From Polynucleobacter sp. Latsch14-2 (GTDB lineage: Bacteria > Pseudomonadota > Gammaproteobacteria > Burkholderiales > Burkholderiaceae): 64,000 bases of DNA. Positions within the stretch are counted from its first letter, which is position 1; each line of letters opens with the position of its first letter. The position numbers and the translations under genes were made by a program. The notes under the pieces were generated by a model, which was given only the letters and a program-made list of their open reading frames with translations, made no database searches and was not told the origin of the DNA. This document shows, piece after piece, positions 56,579 to 64,000 of this stretch. The stretch is from assembly GCF_018881925.1 (NCBI RefSeq), contig NZ_JACVPL010000001.1, positions 338,470-402,469 on the forward strand, read 5' to 3'.

Positions 56579-57223
56579 TTAGTGCATCTTCAGATTTCTT
56601 AAATCATCATCCTCAATGATTTCAGTAATCAGATCGAGTCTAATCCGTGGATTGGTTTGGGCTAAGAGGTGATTTTTCTGTGCAAGAGAGATTGGCAAGA
56701 GCTCAGCTAGACGATTGGAGACCCAGCCGCAATCATCGGTCTTAAAGGGTTTCTTGAAAGGGGCATCGCCTAGCAAATCTTCACTCTGAATGACTGAAAT
56801 AATCTCATTGAGTAATTTAGCGACGCCTTGATGTTCTTTGGGAATGGGCATGAGTGGATCTTTATCCAGCAGCTCCACTTCACCAACCCAAAGACCATTA
56901 TTTTGTTGGGTGCTATTTAGTAGCTTAAAGCGCTGCGTCCCACATGATTTAGTCATGTACAGGGCGGGCTGCACAGGATCAAAGTCTTCGATCAACGCTA
57001 GGGTACCAATGCTGGCAAAAGTTGGGGGTTCGCTCTCATTGTCGTTATTGGTATTTTTGATGATGCTAACCACGCCAAACTCAGTCTTCTCGCGCAAACA
57101 TTGTTTAATCATGTCCAGGTAGCGAGCTTCAAAAATTTTAAGGGCGATCACGCCGTCTGGGAAAAGTACTGTACCCAGGGGAAATAATGGGATTTTTCGT
57201 GGGGCGGGGTTGGATTCAGTCAT
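56579..57223 (-). CDS. Lon N-terminal substrate-binding domain protein
   Basis: A stand-alone LON substrate-binding domain protein (COG2802) of about 214 residues, without ATPase or protease parts. IPLFPLGTVLFPDGVIALKIFEARYLDMI is the family start, shown here in part as IPLFPLGTVLFPDG and FEARYLDM. CLREKTEFGVV and the later G-T-L strand follow. The start is taken at ATG 57223 (MTESNP), because the 17 upstream codons do not resemble the family. The function is unknown. Confidence 0.85.
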   Translation of the reverse strand: MTESNPAPRKIPLFPLGTVLFPDGVIALKIFEARYLDMIKQCLREKTEFGVVSIIKNTNNDNESEPPTFASIGTLALIEDFDPVQPALYMTKSCGTQRFKLLNSTQQNNGLWVGEVELLDKDPLMPIPKEHQGVAKLLNEIISVIQSEDLLGDAPFKKPFKTDDCGWVSNRLAELLPISLAQKNHLLAQTNPRIRLDLITEIIEDDDLRNLKMH

Positions 57224-57358
57224 GGATTCAATGTAATGGATTTGAATACTTTTTGCTGATGACCAACTCGCCACTGAAGTCCCCTAATGTTTGCATCATC
57301 GGCCAGCAACAAACCCAATTTCCGATTACATTAGACGTTCAATTCTTGGAGACCCAAA

Positions 57359-57505
57359 ATGGTACAAAAACTACGCATCAAGCTTGCCCGCTGGATATTA
57401 GGAAAGCATTGCCCGTGCTATCAAATGGGTTACCACAGTATGGTGGACTTTCAGCAAAGAAGTGCTGATCAGTTGGCAAAAGCCCAAGAGCGAAAAAACA
57501 AGTAA
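57359..57505 (+). CDS. Possible 48-residue small protein
   Basis: A short frame starting MVQKLRIKLARWILGKHCPC and ending with a charged QLAKAQERKNK. A GGAG site lies 7 nt before the ATG. Basic N-terminus, CPCYQMGYHSMVDF core and charged tail look like a real small protein rather than random sequence, but I do not recognise it. It fills the gap between the divergent Lon-domain gene and the DUF2244 gene. Confidence 0.45.
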   Translation: MVQKLRIKLARWILGKHCPCYQMGYHSMVDFQQRSADQLAKAQERKNK

Positions 57506-57530
57506 TTCATCCCCTGCAATTGGACTTGGT

Positions 57531-57959
57531 ATGAAGATTTGGCAAATGCGAAGAAACTGCGCGCTGACTCCAAAGCAGCTCCTGCAGTTTTATATCGCTT
57601 TGGTATGCCTCTCCTTTGTGGTGGCAATCGGCTTTCTATTAGCAGGAGTCTGGGTTATTCCCATTTTTACGATTATTGAGATTGGTGCGGTAACGATCGG
57701 ATTTTTGATTTATTGCCGACATGCGCTTGATAGCGAAACGATTGAGATCGATGGTAAACGCCTGATTGTTAAAAAGTTTATTGGCTACAAAGAAAAGGTC
57801 TACGAATTCAATACGCAGTGGGCAAAAATAGAAGCTCCTCTTGAGGATGCAAAAACCTTCTTTATTAGCCAATCAAACTTACGTGTGGAGATCGGTCAAT
57901 TTATCAGGCAAGAGCAGCAGTTACCACTTATTGCTGCAGTAAGGCGCTACCTAGGTTGA
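57531..57959 (+). CDS. DUF2244-family membrane protein
   Basis: A 142-residue protein starting MKIWQMRRNCALTPKQ, the DUF2244 opening, followed by two transmembrane segments (about 18-65) and a soluble beta domain with the typical VYEFNTQWAKIE stretch. The function is unknown. A GTG at 57462 would give a longer N-terminus but would overlap the preceding small frame, so ATG 57531 is chosen tentatively. Its 3' end overlaps the convergent membrane protein by 9 bp. Confidence 0.75.
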   Translation: MKIWQMRRNCALTPKQLLQFYIALVCLSFVVAIGFLLAGVWVIPIFTIIEIGAVTIGFLIYCRHALDSETIEIDGKRLIVKKFIGYKEKVYEFNTQWAKIEAPLEDAKTFFISQSNLRVEIGQFIRQEQQLPLIAAVRRYLG

Positions 57960-58442
57960 TCGTTGTTTGCTAAGGCGCCACGCCATTAATCCGCAGCAAA
58001 TTATCTGGGTGATTACCAAGGTAAAGGTCAGTCCATTCAAAATCGCAAAATAAGTAGCAAATGGTGAGAGTGCTACTGGCATACCATCCAGCAATGCGGT
58101 CTCTCGCAAGTAATCCATGCGGGGTATCAGCAGAAAGCTGCTGATTGCGGTGACTAAGATCAGCAAAAGAGCGGGAATGCGAATTGCTCTGAGGCTATGC
58201 TGTCCTCTTTTGATAAGAACATTGGCAAGGCTTAAGGTAATAAAAGTACAGCCTAATAAGTAATAAGACAAATGCTGTATAAGTATGTGCGCTAGCATAC
58301 CTGCCGCTTGTGAATCGCCAATGAACAAATAGGCGCTTAAGCAGCTAAAAAATTGCGCAATGATTCCGCCTAACAATAAGTGGGAGATGAATCGCAAAAA
58401 TCGATTAGCAAATTGGTGTTGGTCTTGAGTGCTTTCAACCAT
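57951..58442 (-). CDS. DUF4149-like membrane protein
   Basis: A 163-residue protein with four transmembrane segments. The LIPRMDYLRETALLDG loop followed by a FATYFAILNGLTF helix is reminiscent of DUF4149, as in the protein at 55318, but the similarity is weak. No function can be assigned. It lies between DUF2244 (convergent) and the Rrf2 regulator (divergent, 89 bp). Confidence 0.6.
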   Translation of the reverse strand: MVESTQDQHQFANRFLRFISHLLLGGIIAQFFSCLSAYLFIGDSQAAGMLAHILIQHLSYYLLGCTFITLSLANVLIKRGQHSLRAIRIPALLLILVTAISSFLLIPRMDYLRETALLDGMPVALSPFATYFAILNGLTFTLVITQIICCGLMAWRLSKQRST

Positions 58443-58531
58443 GGAACAAATAGGGTTAAGAAGTGCGTTTCAGCAAAAAGTCTAAATCAGTCTGATACTA
58501 GATCCAATCTAACATTTCTGCTAAGTTCAAA

Positions 58532-59101
58532 ATGGATCTCACCAAAGCAGCAAAAGCAGCGCTAAATACCCTAGTCGACATTGCTAGTAACTCGATCAAT
58601 GGACAGCCTGTGCCAGTGCCAGAGCTGGCCAAGAGGCAAAACTTATCTATTAGCCGTATTGAGCTTCTATTGCGCCCCTTAAGAGAATCGGGGTTTGTAA
58701 AAGGCACCAAAGGCCGCAGAGGTGGCTATGTTCTATCTCAAGACCCTGGCTTGATTACGATCAAAGATATCGTGCTTGCCATGAATCTCATTAAAAAGCG
58801 CAAGGTAGAGTTATCCGATATTGCCAAAGAGCTATACCAATCTTTGGAAGCTTATATGCTCAGTTGTATGGCCAACGTCACCTTGGCATCCACCATCAAA
58901 GATTATGTGCCTAGCTTTAGTGATATTAAAAAAGCACCCGAGAGAACTGTTTATGCTTCTCTTGATCTCAAAAAAGAGAAAAGACAAAAGGGTGAGGTTC
59001 AAAAAGTGGTGAAGGCGCAGTTTAAAAAAGTGGAAGAGATCCCGCGTGGACCTAATTCTGTATTTGACTTTGCAAACTTCTTGGATCGCAGCCCAAGTTA
59101 A
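58532..59101 (+). CDS. Rrf2-family transcriptional regulator
   Basis: A 189-residue winged-helix regulator. The N-terminal HTH (PVPELAKRQNLSISRIELLL) and the wing (VKGTKGRRGGYVLS) fit Rrf2/IscR. The IscR Fe-S cluster cysteines are absent: only one Cys (LSCMANV) lies where three are expected. A Lys-rich C-terminal extension of about 50 residues ends in VFDFANFLDR. It is upstream of and co-directional with the DnaQ/GIY-YIG gene (55 nt) and the photolyase, so it may regulate them. Confidence 0.82.
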   Translation: MDLTKAAKAALNTLVDIASNSINGQPVPVPELAKRQNLSISRIELLLRPLRESGFVKGTKGRRGGYVLSQDPGLITIKDIVLAMNLIKKRKVELSDIAKELYQSLEAYMLSCMANVTLASTIKDYVPSFSDIKKAPERTVYASLDLKKEKRQKGEVQKVVKAQFKKVEEIPRGPNSVFDFANFLDRSPS

Positions 59102-59156
59102 AGCTTAGGTTGAAGGGGGTCTTAGTACCCCCCCCATTGCCTGATTCTCTAATGTT

Positions 59157-60551
59157 ATGAATAAGCAATCGATCGATTATCCAGCTCTTGCTTTTGTTGA
59201 TATCGAGACAACTGGTTCGAATTTTGACAGAGATCGCATTACGGAAATAGGTATTAAAACGCTTTCTAATAACGGGGTCTCTATCTGGGAGAGTTTAATC
59301 AACCCCCGTGTCTATATTCCGCACAATATTCAAAGACTCACTGGGATCTCCCCGCAAATGGTGTCTGACAAGCCTGGCTTTGAAGAAATTGCCAGAGACC
59401 TAAAGGCGGAGCTCGAAGGTAAGATATTTATTGCGCACAATGCGCGCTTTGATTATGGATTTATTAAAGCCTCTTTTAAAAGAATGGGCCTGGATTTCAG
59501 GCCCAAAGTCCTATGTACCGTCAAACTCTCAAGACTCCTATTTCCTAACCAAGCTCGTCACAACCTAGACACTATCATTCGTGAGCATGGTTTGACTGTC
59601 AGCGCTAGACATAGGGCGCTTGGCGACGCAGATTTACTTTTTCAGTTTTGGCAAATTTGTGAGAGAGCAGTTGGTAAAGAGCGTTTGCTAGAGGCTCTCA
59701 ATCGGTTGGTGGGAAATGCAAGTCTACCGCCAAATATCGATCAGGAACTAATTGACTCAATACCTGATGCGCCTGGGTGCTATATCTTTTACGGAGAAAA
59801 TAAAACCCCTTTATATATTGGGAAGAGTATTTCCCTGCGCAGTAGGGTGATGGGGCACTTTCAGGGCTCGTTAACGCAGCGCAAGGAAATGAAATTATCT
59901 TTGCAGGTGAGAGATATTGACTGGATTGAGACTAGTGGAGAGCTAGGAGCTTTAATATTAGAGTCTAAGCTTATTAAAGAGCGCATGCCTAGTATGAATA
60001 TAAAGCTTCGTCGATCAAGAGATCTTTGTGCATGGAGCCTTGATAAAGATACTAATGGAGTGCTAAAGCCAACGCTTGTGAACCACAAAGATCTCATGCC
60101 TGGTCTTCAAGATAATCTTTTTGGTTTGTTTTACAACAAAAGAGAGGCCAACTCGTATCTAAAGGCGATTGCAAAAAAATACCGCTTATGCGAAGTATTG
60201 CTGGGGCTTGAAAAAGCGGTTGATGCAAAAGCCTGCTTTGGATATCAAGTTAAGCGATGTGGTGGTGCATGCATTGGCATCATACCTACTGAAATGCATA
60301 ATCTGCAGTTAAGGACGGCAATGGAGTTATATAGGGTGCAGGTTTGGCCTTACAAGGGCCCAATAGCCATCAAAGACAACGGAGAAATGATTGTTTTGGA
60401 TAAATAGTGCTACTTGGGTACCGCCATTAATGAGGACGAGTTGACTGAACTCAAAAGTGCTGGCGATGCTGAGTTCGATCTTGATATTTACAAGATCGTT
60501 AAAAAAGCTCTAGCTAGGCAGTATCAAAATCAAGTGATTCATCTTAGTTAA
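59157..60551 (+). pseudogene. DnaQ-like exonuclease / GIY-YIG (UvrC-Cho-like) nuclease fusion with in-frame TAG
   Basis: The N-terminal DEDDh exonuclease (VDIETTGSNFDRDRITEIG, then HNARFDYGF) is fused to a GIY-YIG nuclease domain (APGCYIFYG, LYIGKS). A UvrC/Cho-type Cys cluster follows (ACFGYQVKRCGGACIG). Translation stops at TAG 60405-60407 after 416 residues. The same frame then continues CYLGTAINEDELTELK and FDLDIYKIVKKAL to TAA at 60551, the C-terminal element expected for these fusions. A TGG-to-TAG change in a DNWCYLG-like motif is the simplest explanation. The truncated 416-residue product keeps both nuclease domains and may still work. Confidence 0.85.
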
Positions 60552-60559
60552 GAATAGCC

Positions 60560-61819
60560 ATGTCTACCATCGTCTATTGGTTTAGGAATGATCTTCGTTT
60601 GGAAGATAATCCCGGTTTTAAAGAAGCATGCGCATCAGCCAAACATCTTTTACCAATCTATATTCATCCAGATAGCAATGATGATTTAACCAGCTGGGAA
60701 TTTCCTCGATTTGCAAATCACTCTAGAGAATTTTTACAACAATCGTTAGATGAACTACGTCATCAATTAATTGCCAAGGGCTCAACTTTACTAGAGTTCA
60801 AAGGCAGGTCCGCAGAGGTTTTTCAACTACTAAGAGAGCAAGTGTCATTTGACTCTATATATTGCGAGCAAATCCAAGCTCCAGAGGAACTTGCAGAGGT
60901 AGATGTAATTAAGAATCTGGGTTTCAATATCAGGCAATTTTGGCAATCAAGCATGCTTGATCCCAAGGACTTGCCATTTGATTTGCAAGAGATGCCAGAT
61001 GTATTTACTAAATTCCGACAGGAGGTTGAGCGTAGAAATCTTTCTAATGCGGAGCCGATTTCTACCCCAGCTCACATTCCTCCATTGCCGCTGATGAGTA
61101 TTCCGACTAATCCAAAGGAAGATTTATTTCCCAAGCAAGTCGAACCTCTTTTTAATGGTGGAGAGCTAAGTGCTTTAGCCCATTTAGATCAGTACTTTGA
61201 GCGTCGCTTGCCAGATAGCTACAAGCAAACTCGTAATCAATTAACTGGTATGGACTATTCCAGTAAGTTTTCTCCATGGTTGGCTTTTGGCTGTTGCTCG
61301 GCAAGAACAATCGTGCAGAAGCTAAAAAATTATGAGTCAACATACGAAGATAATGACGGAACTTATTGGCTGTGGTTTGAATTATTGTGGAGAGACTATT
61401 TCCGTTTTCTGCACTTTAAGTATGGGAGCAAGCTTTATCGTCCCCGGGGTTTGACTGAAAAAGAACTCAATAGTTTTGATGAAAAAAAATTTCAACAATG
61501 GAGTACTGGTTCTACGGGAGAGAGCTTTATTGATGCTGGCATGCGCGAGCTCCAACAAACCGGATTTTTATCTAATCGTATGCGTCAAGTGGTAGCAAGC
61601 TATTGGATTTACGACATGAAAGGCGATTGGCGCGCTGGTGCTGCTTGGTTTGAATCTCAGTTGGTTGACTATGATGTGTATAGCAACCAGGGTAATTGGT
61701 TATACATAGCAGGAAGAGGTACAGATCCACGCGGAGGGCGCCCATTTAATGTGAAGAAGCAAGCTCAGGATCATGATCCTGATGGCACTTATCGATCAAA
61801 GTGGTTAAATGCGCCCTAA
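60560..61819 (+). CDS. CRY-DASH-type cryptochrome/photolyase
   Basis: A 419-residue photolyase/cryptochrome with an N-terminal antenna domain (TIVYWFRNDLRLEDNP) and C-terminal FAD domain. FELLWRDYFRF, GFLSNRMRQVVASYW, YDVYSNQGNWLYIAGRGTD and the C-terminal KQAQDHDPDGTYRSKW are the DASH-type pattern. These flavoproteins usually carry an MTHF antenna and repair cyclobutane dimers, mainly in single-stranded DNA. It starts 8 nt after the end of the DnaQ/GIY-YIG gene, so it is probably co-transcribed with it. Confidence 0.88.
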   Translation: MSTIVYWFRNDLRLEDNPGFKEACASAKHLLPIYIHPDSNDDLTSWEFPRFANHSREFLQQSLDELRHQLIAKGSTLLEFKGRSAEVFQLLREQVSFDSIYCEQIQAPEELAEVDVIKNLGFNIRQFWQSSMLDPKDLPFDLQEMPDVFTKFRQEVERRNLSNAEPISTPAHIPPLPLMSIPTNPKEDLFPKQVEPLFNGGELSALAHLDQYFERRLPDSYKQTRNQLTGMDYSSKFSPWLAFGCCSARTIVQKLKNYESTYEDNDGTYWLWFELLWRDYFRFLHFKYGSKLYRPRGLTEKELNSFDEKKFQQWSTGSTGESFIDAGMRELQQTGFLSNRMRQVVASYWIYDMKGDWRAGAAWFESQLVDYDVYSNQGNWLYIAGRGTDPRGGRPFNVKKQAQDHDPDGTYRSKWLNAP

Positions 61820-61842
61820 AGTTTAAAAAAGCGTTTATTCCA

Positions 61843-62538
61843 TTACCAAGGTAGCTTTTCACCCGAATAAGTTAGAAAGCTTCCTGTATCTTCTTTTTGA
61901 AGATACTGAATCACATTAAACATCTCAGCTGCAGCTTGATCTGCAGGTCTGCCAATCTGCTCACCACGAAATGGCTTTGAGAGTCTGGAGTTCACAGCGC
62001 CGGGATGCATTGCGATTAATGCGGTCTTCGGTTTTGTGCGCCCCCATTCGATCGATGTTGTCTTCACTAACATATTGAGTGCAGCCTTAGAGGCGCGATA
62101 GCTATACCAACCACCAAGACGGTTATCTTCAATGCTGCCTACTTTTGCTGACAGAGTCACCATGATGCTATTTTTGGGATCCAGTAATTTTGAAAAGTGA
62201 CGAATCGTTAGTGCCGGACCAATCGTATTGACTATCATGAGCTCCATGAGTTGTTCCGCATTGAGATCATCTAACCTCTTTTCAGGCATCCACTGATTCG
62301 TGTGTAAAACCCCGATGGTATTAATGATCAGTTGAAAGGGCCCCGCTTGAGAAAGTGCTATTGCGCAGGATTCAATAGATTCCAGATTTTGATAATCGAT
62401 TGGAAATTCAGAATGGCGATGAATGCCGATAACCTCTGTGCATTCGGGGTTAGATTTTAAGAGATCCATGAAGGCAGAGCCTATGGTTCCGGAAGAGCCA
62501 ATAACTAGTGCACGAAAGGGGTTGGGAAGTAAGCTCAT
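61843..62538 (-). CDS. Short-chain dehydrogenase (CsgA/C-factor-like)
   Basis: A classical SDR of about 231 residues. The cofactor motif is ALVIGSSGTIGSAFMDLL at the N-terminus, with NTIGVLH (NNAG variant) and the catalytic YxxxK in YSYRASKAALN. It resembles C-factor-like SDRs found near photolyases. A TTG at 62631 with GGAGGG 5 nt upstream would add 31 residues, and the ATG at 62538 has no obvious site, so the start is unsettled. It converges on the photolyase gene. Confidence 0.82.
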   Translation of the reverse strand: MSLLPNPFRALVIGSSGTIGSAFMDLLKSNPECTEVIGIHRHSEFPIDYQNLESIESCAIALSQAGPFQLIINTIGVLHTNQWMPEKRLDDLNAEQLMELMIVNTIGPALTIRHFSKLLDPKNSIMVTLSAKVGSIEDNRLGGWYSYRASKAALNMLVKTTSIEWGRTKPKTALIAMHPGAVNSRLSKPFRGEQIGRPADQAAAEMFNVIQYLQKEDTGSFLTYSGEKLPW

Positions 62539-62689
62539 GTTGTTCTGTTGAAGAAATTCAATAAATGGGATGGATTGAAGAGACTTTAGCGCAGATCGCG
62601 TATGAGCGTACTCGGCAAAATTCTCATTCAAGCAAACCCTCCATTTGCTTGCTATTCTTACTCCTGTTTATAGATAAGAAACGCAATAA

Positions 62690-63376
62690 GTGAATATCCA
62701 CTCCGATTACAGTAAGAGAGTTGTCATCAACCACCATGACCTACCTTGGGTTCCTAGCCCAGAGGCAGGGGTCGATAGACGTATGCTTGATCGCATGGGT
62801 GATGAGGTAGCAAAGGCAACTTCAATTGTTCGCTATCGACCGGCATCTAAATTTCAAACACATACCCATGAATTTGGTGAAGAGATCTTCGTTTTAGATG
62901 GCGTCTTTAGTGACGAGACAGGCGATTATCCTGCTGGTACTTATATGATGAATCCACCTGGATCTTCGCATGCGCCATTCAGCCAGTCTGGCTGTACTCT
63001 GTTTGTAAAGTTGCGACACCTTGGCCCAGATCAAGTCGAGCGAGAGATAGTTAACACGAAAACTGCCCCTTGGTTTCAGGGGATGGTTCCCGGCCTCAAT
63101 GTCATGCCCTTGATGACACAGGGTAGCGGATCGACTTTAGTTCGTTGGGCGCCTCAAACTTACTTCAATCCCCATAAGCATTACGGTGGCGAAGAAATCT
63201 TTGTGGTCGATGGTGTATTTGAGGATGAGCATGGACGATACCCCGCCGGCTCTTGGATCAGAAGTCCTCACATGAGCTTGCATCAGCCATTTAGTAAAGA
63301 AGGTTGCACCATCTTTGTGAAGACTGGCCATCTTTTGGCAGATGGTGATAGCAAGCAATCCGCCTACTATCGCTAA
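62690..63376 (+). CDS. Double ChrR-type cupin protein
   Basis: A 228-residue protein built from two tandem cupin domains of the ChrR type. The first contains HTHEFGEEIFVLDG, the second HKHYGGEEIFVVDG, each followed by YPAGTYM or YPAGSWI and a GCTLFVK or GCTIFVK strand. The metal-binding His/Glu set is kept in both. The N-terminal anti-sigma domain of ChrR is missing, so it is unlikely to bind a sigma factor itself. The start is a GTG at 62690. It is divergent from the SDR gene. Confidence 0.83.
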   Translation: MNIHSDYSKRVVINHHDLPWVPSPEAGVDRRMLDRMGDEVAKATSIVRYRPASKFQTHTHEFGEEIFVLDGVFSDETGDYPAGTYMMNPPGSSHAPFSQSGCTLFVKLRHLGPDQVEREIVNTKTAPWFQGMVPGLNVMPLMTQGSGSTLVRWAPQTYFNPHKHYGGEEIFVVDGVFEDEHGRYPAGSWIRSPHMSLHQPFSKEGCTIFVKTGHLLADGDSKQSAYYR

Positions 63377-63397
63377 GACGGGCTTGTCTGATTAGGG

Positions 63398-63865
63398 CTA
63401 TGGACTGGGATAAATTTGGTGTGATAAGTATTGCCCATTTTTATTTACCTTCACCAAAACCATATCACCCACATTAACCACCTTACCCGTATAAGCTTGT
63501 ATATTGACGTGGTGAGTTACCAGAATGAGCGGCGTCTTACTATTTTCATTTAGCTGGGCTTGGATGAGCTTCTCTAGCTCTTTGGTTTGTCGCTTTTCTA
63601 GACCCATGTCATCAAAGAATGATCCAAGGGCTGGAGAGATTTTTACGGACCCTAGATTTAATAACTTAGCCGTATCTATACAGCGACACCAGGGGCTGCT
63701 AATGATATTTGCGTACTGAATCCCCTGATTTTTTAGCCATCCTCCGATAAGGGCGGATTGTTTTTTTCCATAGTCACCCAGATTTCTTTGGGTGGAGCAT
63801 TGATCCAATTGCAAGTCAGAGTATTTGGGATGCCAATTTACCTTCTGTGAATTTTTACTCTGCAA
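63398..63865 (-). pseudogene. Truncated SixA-like histidine phosphatase paralogue
   Basis: A C-terminal fragment, 155 codons from the first ATG, clearly paralogous to the protein at 51975-52546. LDQCSTQRNLG, SSPWCRCIDTAKLLNLG and LVTHHVNIQAYTGKVVNVGD align directly. The N-terminal region with the signal peptide and the catalytic RHG motif (LLMRHADAPG in the paralogue) is missing. An IS3-family element begins within about 10 bp of its 5' end, so insertion or an associated deletion probably removed it. Without the catalytic His it should be inactive. Confidence 0.82.
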
Positions 63866-63873
63866 TGTATAGA

Positions 63874-64000
63874 TGTAGTATCCCCCGTCAAGCCGACATT
63901 CCTAAAGTGTTGTTTTCTGCCTGTGCTCGATAGTCTCTAGGCGATATTCTGCCAAGAGAGCTGTGCGGTCTTTCTTCGTTGTAAATGGTGATCCAGTTTT
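63874..64000 (-). mobile_element. IS3-family insertion sequence, right end (partial)
   Basis: The minus strand encodes the C-terminus of an IS3-family OrfB transposase. The visible residues include NWITIYNEERPHSSLG, then RISPRDYRAQAENN, ending MSA and a stop at 63888-63890. The NEERPHSSLG motif is diagnostic of the integrase-core C-terminus. TGTAGTATCCCCCGTCAAGC at 63874 begins with the TG expected at an IS3-type terminal repeat, but the other end is outside the window. Most of the element lies beyond 64000. Confidence 0.85.
63888..64000 (-). CDS. IS3-family transposase OrfB, C-terminal fragment
   Basis: About 37 codons at the right edge of the window, continuing outside it. The frame reads through the conserved NEERPHSSLGRISP segment of the DDE integrase core and ends at a TGA at 63890-63888. 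Nothing can be said about whether the full transposase is intact. Confidence 0.85.
   Translation of the reverse strand, partial: NWITIYNEERPHSSLGRISPRDYRAQAENNTLGMSA

Noticed and set aside
57187..57468. 93-codon plus-strand frame between the Lon-domain and DUF2244 genes
   Set aside because: It overlaps the 5' end of the Lon-domain gene on the other strand, has no ribosome-binding site, and the better candidate in this gap is the 57359 frame.
60408..60551. Separate small gene after the DnaQ/GIY-YIG stop
   Set aside because: It is in the same frame as the preceding gene, lacks its own start signals and matches the missing C-terminus, so it is treated as part of the interrupted gene.
62690..63376. 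ChrR anti-sigma factor
   Set aside because: Both halves are cupins; the N-terminal zinc-binding anti-sigma domain is absent and no rpoE gene is adjacent.

Overview
The window looks like a chromosome segment of a small-genome freshwater betaproteobacterium, most likely Polynucleobacter (Burkholderiaceae). This is inferred from moderate base composition, protein family signatures (BPSS1780-type membrane protein, AscD-like reductase, Liv and Tct transporters) and gene order such as lspA-ileS-ribF with divergent purN-rsmB and the xseB-ispA-dxs run. No database search was possible, so species-level identity is an inference.

From 1 to about 51.4 kb the DNA is dense core genome. It holds coaBC (partial), lspA, ileS, ribF | purN, rsmB-like, a fatty acid desaturase, rpmG-rpmB, radC | fkpB, ispH, a complete branched-chain amino acid type ABC transporter, an argD-like aminotransferase, an AscD-like flavoreductase, a sugar-epimerase-like protein, glnS, tctA-tctB | alaS, a TusA-like protein, galU, valS | uvrD, thrB with two companion genes | polA, a dienelactone hydrolase, a ZIP transporter, sseA, a Rieske oxygenase, xseB-ispA-dxs-folE2, tsaD | rpsU, a YqeY-like protein, dnaG and rpoD. 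The genes are packed tightly, with many ATGA or TAATG overlaps. Several housekeeping genes have a -10-like hexamer only 6 to 9 nt before the start codon, which suggests leaderless transcripts.

The most unusual part follows rpoD (51.4-52.0 kb). A tRNA-Ile(CAU) gene is split in its anticodon loop by a 216-nt group I intron very like the Azoarcus tRNA-Ile ribozyme. The P1, P2, P8 and P9 helices can be drawn, with apparent compensatory changes. About 230 bp upstream lies an exact copy of the tRNA 5' half. Between the two is a stretch with several direct and inverted copies of a GGTGTGTAGTAA-like repeat, which resembles integrase arm-binding sites. I read this as the scar of an integrative element that used this tRNA as its attachment site.

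From 52 to 64 kb the content is accessory and stress-related: a FolB-like protein, an FAD-dependent amine-oxidase-like protein, AlkB, a Cys-rich small protein, DUF4149-like membrane proteins, an MpaB/DUF2236 oxygenase, a Lon-N-domain protein, an Rrf2 regulator, a DnaQ/GIY-YIG nuclease, a CRY-DASH photolyase, a short-chain dehydrogenase and a double ChrR-type cupin. Together they suggest a UV and photo-oxidative damage island. It is bracketed by two direct paralogues of a SixA-like histidine phosphatase, one frameshifted and one truncated next to an IS3-family element that runs off the window. The DnaQ/GIY-YIG gene carries an in-frame TAG. Gene decay is therefore concentrated in this region.
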